From: CAYJII01 sp964370225
Lineage (GTDB): Bacteria > Bacillota > Clostridia > Oscillospirales > Ruminococcaceae
Direction: 5' to 3'
Assembly (NCBI GenBank): GCA_964370225.1
Contig: CAYJII010000004.1
Location: 7,087-71,086, forward strand
Length of the DNA stretch: 64,000 bases
Below are positions 1-7,147 of the stretch, one piece after another. A program made the position numbers and the translations under genes. The first letter of the stretch is position 1. Every line of letters begins with the position of its first letter. The notes under the pieces are model-generated. The model searched no databases, was not told where the DNA came from, and saw nothing but the letters and a program-made list of their open reading frames with translations.

Positions 1-282
1 ATTTTATCCCGTGTGATAAGTCGTGGTCTGCTAAAAGCTGGGCGCACAATTGATATCACCGTCGCATTATCTGACAAACCAGGCCAACTACAAAATGTTT
101 CTTCTATTATTGCTGGGCAGGGTGCAAATGTAGTTTCAGTTTCATATGACCGCTCAGATGAGGATATGGACATTAACTCATGCTTCTTACGCCTTAGAAT
201 GGAGACTAGAAATAGAGAGCATGCAGACGATATAGTTTTTGCATTGAGGGCGGAAGGATATGAAATTGTCGGTTACAAGTAA
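1..282 (+). CDS. ilvA: Threonine ammonia-lyase, C-terminal fragment
   Basis: This is the 3' end of a gene whose start lies left of the window; the reading frame is open from base 1 to the TAA at 280-282. The encoded tail begins ILSRVISRGLLKAGR and continues as an ACT-like domain (DKPGQLQNVSSIIAGQGANV), ending in AEGYEIVGYK. This matches the C-terminal regulatory domain of the shorter, single-ACT form of threonine ammonia-lyase. That enzyme is PLP-dependent and deaminates threonine to 2-oxobutyrate, for isoleucine synthesis or threonine catabolism. The catalytic PLP domain is not in view, so biosynthetic and catabolic forms cannot be told apart. A GTG at 13 is in frame but is not the true start, because the conserved SR-x-x-SRGL segment begins before it. 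Confidence 0.85.
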   Translation: MLSRVISRGLLKAGRTIDITVALSDKPGQLQNVSSIIAGQGANVVSVSYDRSDEDMDINSCFLRLRMETRNREHADDIVFALRAEGYEIVGYK

Positions 283-296
283 TTTTTGTCTTATGC

Positions 297-319
297 TTAT
301 GCGTATTATCAGCGCATAA
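297..319 (+). promoter_or_regulatory. Short hairpin upstream of URO-D gene
   Basis: The inverted repeat TTATGCG (297-303) / CGCATAA (313-319) lies between the threonine ammonia-lyase stop and the next gene. No T-run follows it directly. An extended -10-like TGCTATAAA sits at 321-329. It could be a weak terminator, an operator or a chance repeat; the sequence does not decide. Confidence 0.3.
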
Positions 320-353
320 CTGCTATAAAATTTTATTTGAAAGGTTGATTAAA

Positions 354-1424
354 ATGACGTCTAAACAAAGGGTACTTAATGTTTTAAACCACCAACCAGT
401 GGATAGGATTCCTGTTTATGAGCATTTTTGGTCTGACACACAAAAAGAATGGGCAAGTAAAGGCAAGATAAAAGAAAACGAAAATCTCGATGAGCACTTT
501 AAATATGATATGAGTATCTGTTGGCCGTTTAACATGATTATTGATATCGATTTTAAACCTGAATTAGTGCGCGAAGACGAGGACACTATCACGTTAAAAG
601 ATGGAAACGGTGCAATTTTGAGGCGACACAAAAAGCATGATACTACCCCCGAGCATATTGATTATACAATCAAAGAAAAGGCTGACTGGGATAAATACAA
701 ACATATGCTAACAGCAGATCCGCGCAGAATTAATTTTCAAGCATATAGAGCAGCGAAAAAAGCTGCCGATGACGCTGGACGTTTTTTCTGTTGGGCTGGC
801 GTAAATGTATTTGAGTTGATGCACCCAATTTGTGGGCATGAGCATATGCTTGTCGGAATGTTGCTTGAACCTGAGTGGATAGACGAAATGGCAACTATTC
901 TTATAGATGTTACTCTAAAGCTACAGGAAATACTCTTTGAGCAGGAAGGATATCCCGATGGTATCTGGTATTACGAGGACATGGGATATAAGCACAAGCC
1001 TTTTATGTCCCCCAATCATTACCGAGAGCTGATTATGCCTTCCCACAAAAAAAGTTGCGACTTTGCACATAAGCATAATATGAAAGTTATCATGCATTCC
1101 TGTGGATATGTCGAGCCACTTTTGCCACATATGATAGAAGCAGGGATTGACTGCTTACAGGTTATAGAAGTAAAAGCTGGCATGGATTTAGTAAAACTCT
1201 ATGAGGAGTACGGGCAAAAAATCGCCTTTATGGGTGGTATTGATGTGCGCAAGCTATATTCGAACGATAAAGCTGAGATTGATGAGGAGCTTGAAAGCAA
1301 AATCCCAATCGTTAAAAAAGGATATGGCTATATGCTACACTCCGACCACTCAATTCCCAAAACTGTGGATTACGACATATATGTGTACTTTCTTAAAAAG
1401 GGATTGGAGCTTGGCACTTATTAA
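354..1424 (+). CDS. Uroporphyrinogen decarboxylase-superfamily protein
   Basis: A 356-residue protein of the URO-D/MtaA/CmuA superfamily. The N-terminus SKQRVLNVLNHQPVDRIPV is the usual start of clostridial members. The motif MHSCGYV near residue 247 carries the His and Cys that bind zinc in the methylcobamide methyltransferase branch of the family. The MGGIDVRKL strand and the HSDHSIP loop near the C-terminus also fit. True HemE is unlikely because the protein has the methyltransferase-type HxCG motif and no heme genes are nearby. No corrinoid protein or reductive activator is visible in the window, so substrate and partner are unknown. The ATG at 354 is preferred over the in-frame TTG at 345, because AAAGG at 340-344 is 9 nt from the ATG and abuts the TTG. 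Confidence 0.8.
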   Translation: MTSKQRVLNVLNHQPVDRIPVYEHFWSDTQKEWASKGKIKENENLDEHFKYDMSICWPFNMIIDIDFKPELVREDEDTITLKDGNGAILRRHKKHDTTPEHIDYTIKEKADWDKYKHMLTADPRRINFQAYRAAKKAADDAGRFFCWAGVNVFELMHPICGHEHMLVGMLLEPEWIDEMATILIDVTLKLQEILFEQEGYPDGIWYYEDMGYKHKPFMSPNHYRELIMPSHKKSCDFAHKHNMKVIMHSCGYVEPLLPHMIEAGIDCLQVIEVKAGMDLVKLYEEYGQKIAFMGGIDVRKLYSNDKAEIDEELESKIPIVKKGYGYMLHSDHSIPKTVDYDIYVYFLKKGLELGTY

Positions 1425-1446
1425 CAATGTTTGTTGTGAAATGTTT

Positions 1447-1479
1447 AAAAGGTTACGAAATTTCTCGTAACCTTTTTTT
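1447..1479 (+). terminator. Rho-independent terminator after URO-D gene
   Basis: The stem GGTTACGA (1451-1458) / TCGTAACC (1465-1472) is followed by a run of seven T at 1473-1479 and preceded by AAAA, so it could also act on the opposite strand. Confidence 0.85.
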
Positions 1480-1486
1480 ATGCATA

Positions 1487-1531
1487 TAAAATAAAACAGC
1501 GATGTAACAGAAAACTCTGATACATCGCTGT
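1487..1531 (-). terminator. Terminator of the repeat lipoprotein gene
   Basis: Read on the minus strand, ACAGCGATGTA pairs with TACATCGCTGT (plus 1496-1506 and 1521-1531) and is followed by TTTTATTTTA. It lies 22 nt past the lipoprotein stop, convergent with the terminator of the upstream plus-strand gene. Confidence 0.8.
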
Positions 1532-1553
1532 AAAATTACTTTTTTACTTATAA

Positions 1554-2084
1554 TTAGTTGTATTCTCTTGAAGTAATAAGCTCGTTATTCATTGTGTAGT
1601 ACTCAACGATAACAGATTTTGCGCTTGGAACTGCGTTAACTAGTTCAGCGTAAATTTCGTCAAAAGTAGCTTTGTTGCTTTCTAGGTCAGCATCGATTGT
1701 ATCTTTTGCAACTGCAATTTCACCAATGTCTGAAGTGAAAGTATAAGCATATACCAATGAATCATCTCTCGCAAGAACTTCAATAGGAGTTCCAGCTTCT
1801 TCTAAAGCAGCTAGTTGTGGTTCAAGTTGAGCTTGAACTTCAGCAATAAATTCGTCCATTGTCATTTCAGCAACTTCAGCATCGTCGCCTTCAGTTGTAT
1901 CAGCGTCGTCACCTTCAGTTGTATCAGCGTCAGCATCAGCGTCGTCGCCTTCAGTTGTATCAGCGTCTGCGGCGTCTGAGCTAGTTTGTGCATCATCAGC
2001 CATATCGTCGCCTTGATCAGCAGTACATGCTACAAGTGAAACTGATAGTGATAGTGCCAAAATTAGTGCTAGTATTTTTTTCAT
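1554..2084 (-). CDS. Lipoprotein with Asp/Thr-rich repeats, DUF4854-like
   Basis: A 176-residue predicted lipoprotein. The signal peptide runs MKKILALILALSLSVSLVAC, with lipobox LVAC and lipid-modified Cys20. Next comes a very acidic low-complexity segment of about 50 residues built from repeats of TTEGDDAD, probably a flexible spacer holding the C-terminal domain off the membrane. The last 100 or so residues (from MTMDEFIAEVQAQLEP) resemble the DUF4854 family of clostridial lipoproteins, with the signature strand VYAYTFTSDIG; their function is unknown. The start is the ATG at 2082-2084, preceded by GGAGG with about 8 nt spacing; an upstream in-frame extension lacks a ribosome site. The gene has its own terminator and probably its own promoter, so it is monocistronic. 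The family assignment is from memory of the pattern and is moderate. Confidence 0.75.
   Translation of the reverse strand: MKKILALILALSLSVSLVACTADQGDDMADDAQTSSDAADADTTEGDDADADADTTEGDDADTTEGDDAEVAEMTMDEFIAEVQAQLEPQLAALEEAGTPIEVLARDDSLVYAYTFTSDIGEIAVAKDTIDADLESNKATFDEIYAELVNAVPSAKSVIVEYYTMNNELITSREYN
1879..1964. repeat. Imperfect 24-nt tandem repeat in lipoprotein gene
   Basis: Three near-identical 20-nt cores with consensus (A/G)TCGTC(G/A)CCTTCAGTTGTAT start at 1881, 1905 and 1941. The spacings are 24 and 36 nt, both multiples of three, so the frame is kept. They encode the TTEGDDAD units. Copy number is likely to vary between strains by slippage. Confidence 0.85.
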
Positions 2085-2098
2085 AATAATCCTCCGTC

Positions 2099-2154
2099 TG
2101 TCGCACATGCGACAAATAATTGTTCCTCTATTGATATAGAGAAATTCTTTCTCT
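2099..2154 (-). promoter_or_regulatory. Hairpin-rich 5' leader of the lipoprotein gene
   Basis: Two clean inverted repeats lie just upstream of the lipoprotein ribosome site: TGTCGCA-CA-TGCGACA (2099-2114) and AGAGAAA-TTC-TTTCTCT (2138-2154). A third, TAGGG-AGCGA-CCCTA, lies at 2166-2180. They fall between the inferred promoter and the start codon, so they could be RNA hairpins or protein operators. No known riboswitch class was recognised. Confidence 0.4.
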
Positions 2155-2196
2155 TGTGAGCAAAATAGGGAGCGACCCTATAAATAGCCCACAAAT

Positions 2197-2225
2197 ATAG
2201 TATCATATTTTCATCATATTGTCTA
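2197..2225 (-). promoter_or_regulatory. Candidate promoter of the lipoprotein gene
   Basis: On the minus strand TAGACA (2220-2225) and TACTAT (2197-2202) are separated by 17 nt, a fair sigma-A-type match. The 324-nt space 2085-2408 between the divergent lipoprotein and sbcD genes holds this promoter, the leader hairpins and the sbcD promoter, and no further gene was seen. Confidence 0.45.
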
Positions 2226-2351
2226 TATTAGCATAAAAATTAGAGCATTTTACACAAATACAATCTTCTGTACAAATACACATTATACAAAGTGATGTTG
2301 TTTTTTATAAAAAGTATAGTTTTCTGTAATTTTCTTCCACAATATGGTTTG

Positions 2352-2380
2352 TTGCATAAAAAGATTTTTTCCTGTAAAAT
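2352..2380 (+). promoter_or_regulatory. Promoter of sbcDC
   Basis: TTGCAT (2352-2357) and TAAAAT (2375-2380) have a 17-nt spacer and lie 28 nt upstream of the sbcD ATG, leaving a short leader that carries AAAGGAG. Confidence 0.6.
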
Positions 2381-2408
2381 GTAAATAGAATAAAAAAGGA
2401 GTGAGTGC

Positions 2409-3545
2409 ATGAAATTTTTACATATATCCGATCTTCATTTAGGCAAGCGTGTAAACGAGTTTTCTATGTTGGACGAACAAAAATATATCCTCGCATCAGT
2501 TATTGATATTATCGATAGTCACAGCATTAACGGTGTTTTTATCAGCGGTGATATATATGATAAATCAGTTCCAAACACCGAAGCAGTTGAGCTTTTTGAT
2601 GATTTCTTATACAAGCTCTCCACTCGAAATTTGCATACATTTATTATCAGCGGTAACCACGATTCCCCAGAGCGTGTCGCCTTCGCTTTTAGGCTCATGG
2701 AAAAGAGCGATATCTATATCTCTCCTGTGTATTCTGGTAATGTCTCTCCAATCACAATAAGTGATGAGTATGGCAAAATTAATATTTACATGCTCCCATT
2801 TATCAAACCGGCGCATGTTAAGCGCTATTATCCTGATGCACAAATTAACTCGTATACCGATGCTTTAGATACAGCTATTAAACAGATGCAGGTAGATACT
2901 TCTTCACGGAATATTCTTTTGACCCACCAATTTGTCACAGGCGCGCTCCGCTCAGATTCTGAGGATATTTCTGTTGGTGGCTCAGATAATGTTGACGTCA
3001 CTGTTTTTGATGATTTTGACTATGTCGCGCTAGGTCATTTGCACAGAGCGCAACAAGTGTCGCGTGAAACTATTCGCTACTGTGGCACTCTACTAAAATA
3101 TTCACTCGCCGAGGTATCGCATATTAAATCGGTAACGATAGTAGAGTTTTCTCAAAAAGGCGAGATTGATATTTCTGTAAAAGAAATAAAACCTAGACTT
3201 GATATGCGCATGTTAAAAGGAAAATTCGCCGAACTTTGTGATAAGGAATATTACGAAAAGCAAAAGCGTGATGATTATTTGCATGTAATCTTAACTGAGG
3301 AAAATGAGAGTTCTACGCATTTAGGCGTGTTGAGGACAATTTACCCTAATATAATGAAGCTGGAATACGATAATTTGCGCACGAAGTCTCAAGTGAAATT
3401 AGATGCGCTTGAGGATATCAAGCAAAAGGATCCTCTTGAATTATTTTCGGAGTTTTACTCTTCGATAAATCATCGCACGATGAGTGACGAGCAAAACGGT
3501 TTCGTTTTACAGCTTATTGATGAAGTGTGGGGGGAAAAATCATGA
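2409..3545 (+). CDS. sbcD: Nuclease SbcCD subunit D
   Basis: The 378-residue metallophosphoesterase subunit of the SbcCD (Mre11-Rad50-like) complex, which cuts hairpins and processes double-strand ends. The metal-binding motifs of the family are all present in the first half: SDLH (residues 7-10), GDIYD (47-51), GNHD (82-85), then a His in LLTHQF and the GHLH pair. The length is normal for SbcD. The start follows an AAAGGAG site. The stop codon overlaps the start of sbcC in an ATGA, so the two subunits are translationally coupled. Identification is by motifs and by the SbcC partner next door. Confidence 0.97.
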   Translation: MKFLHISDLHLGKRVNEFSMLDEQKYILASVIDIIDSHSINGVFISGDIYDKSVPNTEAVELFDDFLYKLSTRNLHTFIISGNHDSPERVAFAFRLMEKSDIYISPVYSGNVSPITISDEYGKINIYMLPFIKPAHVKRYYPDAQINSYTDALDTAIKQMQVDTSSRNILLTHQFVTGALRSDSEDISVGGSDNVDVTVFDDFDYVALGHLHRAQQVSRETIRYCGTLLKYSLAEVSHIKSVTIVEFSQKGEIDISVKEIKPRLDMRMLKGKFAELCDKEYYEKQKRDDYLHVILTEENESSTHLGVLRTIYPNIMKLEYDNLRTKSQVKLDALEDIKQKDPLELFSEFYSSINHRTMSDEQNGFVLQLIDEVWGEKS

Positions 3546-6301
3546 AACCAATAAAACTAGTCATGTCCGCTTTTGGACCTTATGCCGACGAAATTAAACT
3601 AGATTTGCAAAAACTGGGGGATAAAGGACTTTACCTCATCACAGGTGACACTGGCGCTGGCAAAACTACAATTTTTGATGCTATAACCTATGCTTTATAC
3701 GGTGAGGCTAGTGGGTTTAATCGTGAAGCAAAGATGTTCCGCTGTAAATATTCTGACATTAGCACGCCTACTTTTGTCGAGTTGACATTCTCATATGGGG
3801 GCAAAATTTACACAGTGGAACGTAATCCCGAGTACGAGCGTCCAAAATTAAAAGGGGACGGTAGCACAAAAACTCTTGCTAACGCTCAGCTGACATTGCC
3901 AAGCGGTGATATCATAACAAAAGTTAAGGACGTAAACAATAAGATAAAAGGTATAATTGGAGTCGACCGCAACCAATTTTCACAAATCGCAATGATTGCT
4001 CAAGGGGACTTCCTTAAACTTTTGCTTGCGCCCACCGCTGAACGCAAGGGAATATTTCGAGAAATATTTAAGACTGGTAACTATCAGATTTTGCAGGACA
4101 GGCTAAAATCGGAACTCTCGCAACTAAATAATTTAAGACAAAGCGTGAAAAATAGTGCGATACAGTACATCGCTGGCATAAACTGTGACGAAAATGAAAT
4201 TTTAGCTTTGCAAGTAAGCGAGGCAAAAAGCGATAAACTACCGCTTGATGATTTGCTTGATAGTGTAAATAAGTCAATAGATGAATGCGAAGCGCTAAAG
4301 CTTCGACTAGATGAGAAGCAAAAACTTAATGAAAAAAAATTAGAAACGATAAATACAAACTATAATAGAGCAGAAGAGTTCGACAAGGCAAAAATTGAGC
4401 ACGAACTGACCCTTATTTTGCAAGAAAAATCGCTTGCCTCGCTAAGTGTAGCAAAAGAAAGCCTTTTGCAAAAAGAAGCCAATGCGCCTAAGATGAATGA
4501 ACTCAGAGTAAATATTACCAGAAAATCTGATTCACTTTCGATGTACGACGATTTTGAAAAGAAAAATGACAATGCTCAAAAGCTTACAAAAACAATTATA
4601 AAAGATACGGCTTCACTCGAAAAACTCAAGGAAAAGCAAGCACAATGTCAAAAATCTATTGAAGAGAAAAAAGCTCGCTACAAATCTTTGGAAAATATCG
4701 GCGAAACATTACAGGTTTTGATAAACGAAAAAGCATCAGTTAGCGATAAAAAGAACTCAATTATCCAATTGCAATCTAATATAGCAGAGTTAGATAAACT
4801 AAAAATTTCACTCTCGACTCTTCAACAAGAGTATGCCACTGCTCAGGAGAAAGCACAATATCACTTAAATAAATATAGTTTTATGCACAAAGCTTTTTTG
4901 GACGAACAGGCAGGTATTCTCGCAGAAAATTTGATAAACGGTGCTCCCTGCCCCGTTTGCGGTGCGACGTCTCATCCAGACAAAGCGATGAAGTCACTAG
5001 ATGCACCTAGTGAAAGTGAGCTAAAAAAAGCTAAGGCTACACACGAAAAGGCAGCTTCTCTCGCAGAAATCAAAAGTTCTGAGGCAGCAATAGCTTCGGG
5101 GAACTATAGCACAATGAAAGAGATGGTACTTAAGCTTGCTTGCGATTTATTTGGCGAAATTACTTTTGAGGATATCGATAAATATATTATAGAAAAGATT
5201 TCGCAAATCGACACAAGCATCGCCGCGCTCACCTTTCAAATAAAAGAAAAAACCGATGGTGTAACAGAAAAAGAGCTCTTGAGCAAACAAATCCCAACTG
5301 AGGAGCAAAACTTTTTAACGCTCGGAAATGAAATCCACTCGATAAATGAAGTTATTATCAGCAATAACGCGACACTCAAGCAATTAAATGAGCAGATAAA
5401 AACCGATGCTAGCAAACTTGAGTTTGCTAGCAAGGACGAAGCTAGTGCAGAGATTATTGTGTTAGAAAAAAATCTAAAGCTTTTGCAAGATGAACTTAAT
5501 TCTGCTCAAAAGATATTTGCTAACGCACAAAGCGAGGTGCAAAAACTCACAGGCAAAATAGAGCAACAACAAAAGCTATTGGAAGATGGCTGTGAGTATA
5601 CCATCGAAGATTTAACTTCAGAAAAAGCACTGGCTAAAGCTGAGAAAAAAGAAATTATGGAAAAAATTATTAGCGTCAGCAACCGAGTTAGCACTAATAG
5701 GCTGGCGGTTTCAGATATACTTAAAAATGCGGGAGAACTCTCAAAAATTGAGAAAAAACATGCTTGGATGGAAAGCTTGTCAAAAACAGCAAATGGTACG
5801 CTTAAAGATCACATTGGTGTTTCGCTCGAAACTTATATTCAAATCGCTTATTTTAAAAGAATAATCGCACGCGCAAACTCTCGCTTTGTCGGTATGACCG
5901 GGGGGCAGTATGAACTCACTCTGAGCGCACCTGGCAATTCGGGGCAACAGGGTCTTGACCTGGATGTTATCGATCACCATAATAATTCCACCCGCAGTGT
6001 CAAGACGCTCTCAGGCGGGGAGTCTTTTAAAGCTTCACTTGCACTCGCTTTGGGACTTTCCGATGAAATTCAGTCATCAGCAGGTGGGATAAAGCTAGAT
6101 AGTATGTTTGTGGACGAGGGATTTGGCACATTGGACGAAGAATCGCTTAAGCAGGCTATACACGCTTTGTCTGAACTGACCGATGGCAACAGGCTAGTTG
6201 GCATAATTTCGCATGTAGCCGAGCTAAAAGAAAAAATCGATACGCAAATAGTTGTTACTAAAAATAAGCTCGGCGGCAGTAATGTGCAAATTATATCATA
6301 A
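3542..6301 (+). CDS. sbcC: Nuclease SbcCD subunit C (SMC-like ATPase)
   Basis: A 919-residue Rad50/SMC-type ATPase that clamps DNA for the SbcD nuclease. The Walker A GDTGAGKTT is at residues 35-43. Two long coiled-coil arms flank a zinc hook CPVC at residues 470-473, where two SbcC chains join. The ABC signature LSGGES (about residue 822) and Walker B MFVDEGFGTLDEE (about 853-865) close the ATPase head. The ATG at 3542 overlaps the sbcD stop and follows a GGGGGGA site. A GTG 15 nt upstream is in frame but lies inside that site, so it is rejected. SbcC is the last gene before a strong hairpin. Confidence 0.97.
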   Translation: MKPIKLVMSAFGPYADEIKLDLQKLGDKGLYLITGDTGAGKTTIFDAITYALYGEASGFNREAKMFRCKYSDISTPTFVELTFSYGGKIYTVERNPEYERPKLKGDGSTKTLANAQLTLPSGDIITKVKDVNNKIKGIIGVDRNQFSQIAMIAQGDFLKLLLAPTAERKGIFREIFKTGNYQILQDRLKSELSQLNNLRQSVKNSAIQYIAGINCDENEILALQVSEAKSDKLPLDDLLDSVNKSIDECEALKLRLDEKQKLNEKKLETINTNYNRAEEFDKAKIEHELTLILQEKSLASLSVAKESLLQKEANAPKMNELRVNITRKSDSLSMYDDFEKKNDNAQKLTKTIIKDTASLEKLKEKQAQCQKSIEEKKARYKSLENIGETLQVLINEKASVSDKKNSIIQLQSNIAELDKLKISLSTLQQEYATAQEKAQYHLNKYSFMHKAFLDEQAGILAENLINGAPCPVCGATSHPDKAMKSLDAPSESELKKAKATHEKAASLAEIKSSEAAIASGNYSTMKEMVLKLACDLFGEITFEDIDKYIIEKISQIDTSIAALTFQIKEKTDGVTEKELLSKQIPTEEQNFLTLGNEIHSINEVIISNNATLKQLNEQIKTDASKLEFASKDEASAEIIVLEKNLKLLQDELNSAQKIFANAQSEVQKLTGKIEQQQKLLEDGCEYTIEDLTSEKALAKAEKKEIMEKIISVSNRVSTNRLAVSDILKNAGELSKIEKKHAWMESLSKTANGTLKDHIGVSLETYIQIAYFKRIIARANSRFVGMTGGQYELTLSAPGNSGQQGLDLDVIDHHNNSTRSVKTLSGGESFKASLALALGLSDEIQSSAGGIKLDSMFVDEGFGTLDEESLKQAIHALSELTDGNRLVGIISHVAELKEKIDTQIVVTKNKLGGSNVQIIS

Positions 6302-6331
6302 TCCTATATAGCTCTGACTAAAATACAAATA

Positions 6332-6374
6332 GCAAACCCACTAATTTCACTATAAGTAAAATTAGTGGGTTTGC
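6332..6374. terminator. Bidirectional hairpin between sbcC and exoA
   Basis: A perfect 16-bp stem GCAAACCCACTAATTT (6332-6347) / AAATTAGTGGGTTTGC (6359-6374) sits between two convergent genes, 30 nt past sbcC and 2 nt past the exoA stop. T-runs on both sides are weak, but the position argues for shared termination. Confidence 0.7.
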
Positions 6375-6376
6375 GT

Positions 6377-7132
6377 TTATATATTAATCTCAAGTGCTAC
6401 AGGGCAATGGTCGCTTCCGAAAATATCCGTATGAATCTTCGCCTCGACAATCTTGTCCTTTATTCTTTCGCTAACTAAGAAATAGTCAATTCTCCATCCC
6501 GAATTTTTCTCTCTTGCTTTGAACATGTATGACCACCATGAGTAAACATGCTCTAAATCTGGGTAGAGGTGTCTAAAAGAGTCCACAAAACCACTGCTTA
6601 AAAGGTCGGTCATCTTGCCACGCTCTTCGTCAGTAAAACCAGCGCTTTTTCTGTTAGTTTTCGGATTTTTCAGGTCAATTTCTTTATGCGCAACATTCAA
6701 GTCACCACAAATTATCACTGGCTTTTTCGCATCAAGACTTAATACATATTTATTAAACTCATCTTCCCATACCATTCTGTAATCAAGGCGTTCAAGCTCT
6801 CGCTTTGCATTTGGGGTGTACACATTCACAAGATAAAACCCATCAAACTCAAGCGTTATAACTCTGCCCTCGTTGTCATGTTCCTCAATCCCTAGCCCAT
6901 ATGATACACTCAGCGGTTTCACTCTTGTAAAAGTTGCAGTGCCAGAATAACCTTTTTTCTGCGCAGAATTCCAAAAATCTTCGTATCCATCAAAAGCTAT
7001 TTCTGCTTGCTCCTTTTGCATTTTTGTTTCTTGCACAGAAAATACATCTGCATTTACTTCATTAAAAAAATCTGCAAATCCTTTACCCATACAAGCTCTG
7101 AGTCCATTAACATTCCAAGATATAAGTTTCAT
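6377..7132 (-). CDS. exoA: Exodeoxyribonuclease III / AP endonuclease
   Basis: A 251-residue ExoIII/APE1-family enzyme that nicks DNA at abasic sites in base-excision repair. The family motifs appear in order: WNVNGLR (residues 6-12), QETKM with the metal-binding Glu, YTPNAKRELERLDYR, GDLNVAHKEIDL, the WRIDYF strand, and the C-terminal catalytic GSDHCPV. The length is typical. The ATG follows GGAGGT with suitable spacing. It lies 15 nt after rnr and probably ends the secG-rnr-exoA transcript. In many Firmicutes smpB follows rnr; here exoA takes that place. Confidence 0.96.
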   Translation of the reverse strand: MKLISWNVNGLRACMGKGFADFFNEVNADVFSVQETKMQKEQAEIAFDGYEDFWNSAQKKGYSGTATFTRVKPLSVSYGLGIEEHDNEGRVITLEFDGFYLVNVYTPNAKRELERLDYRMVWEDEFNKYVLSLDAKKPVIICGDLNVAHKEIDLKNPKTNRKSAGFTDEERGKMTDLLSSGFVDSFRHLYPDLEHVYSWWSYMFKAREKNSGWRIDYFLVSERIKDKIVEAKIHTDIFGSDHCPVALEINI

Positions 7133-7147
7133 TTTTTACCTCCAAAT

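Noticed and set aside
345..353. TTG start for the URO-D-like gene
   Set aside because: The AAAGG site ends directly at the TTG, while the ATG at 354 has 9-nt spacing and begins the family-typical N-terminus.
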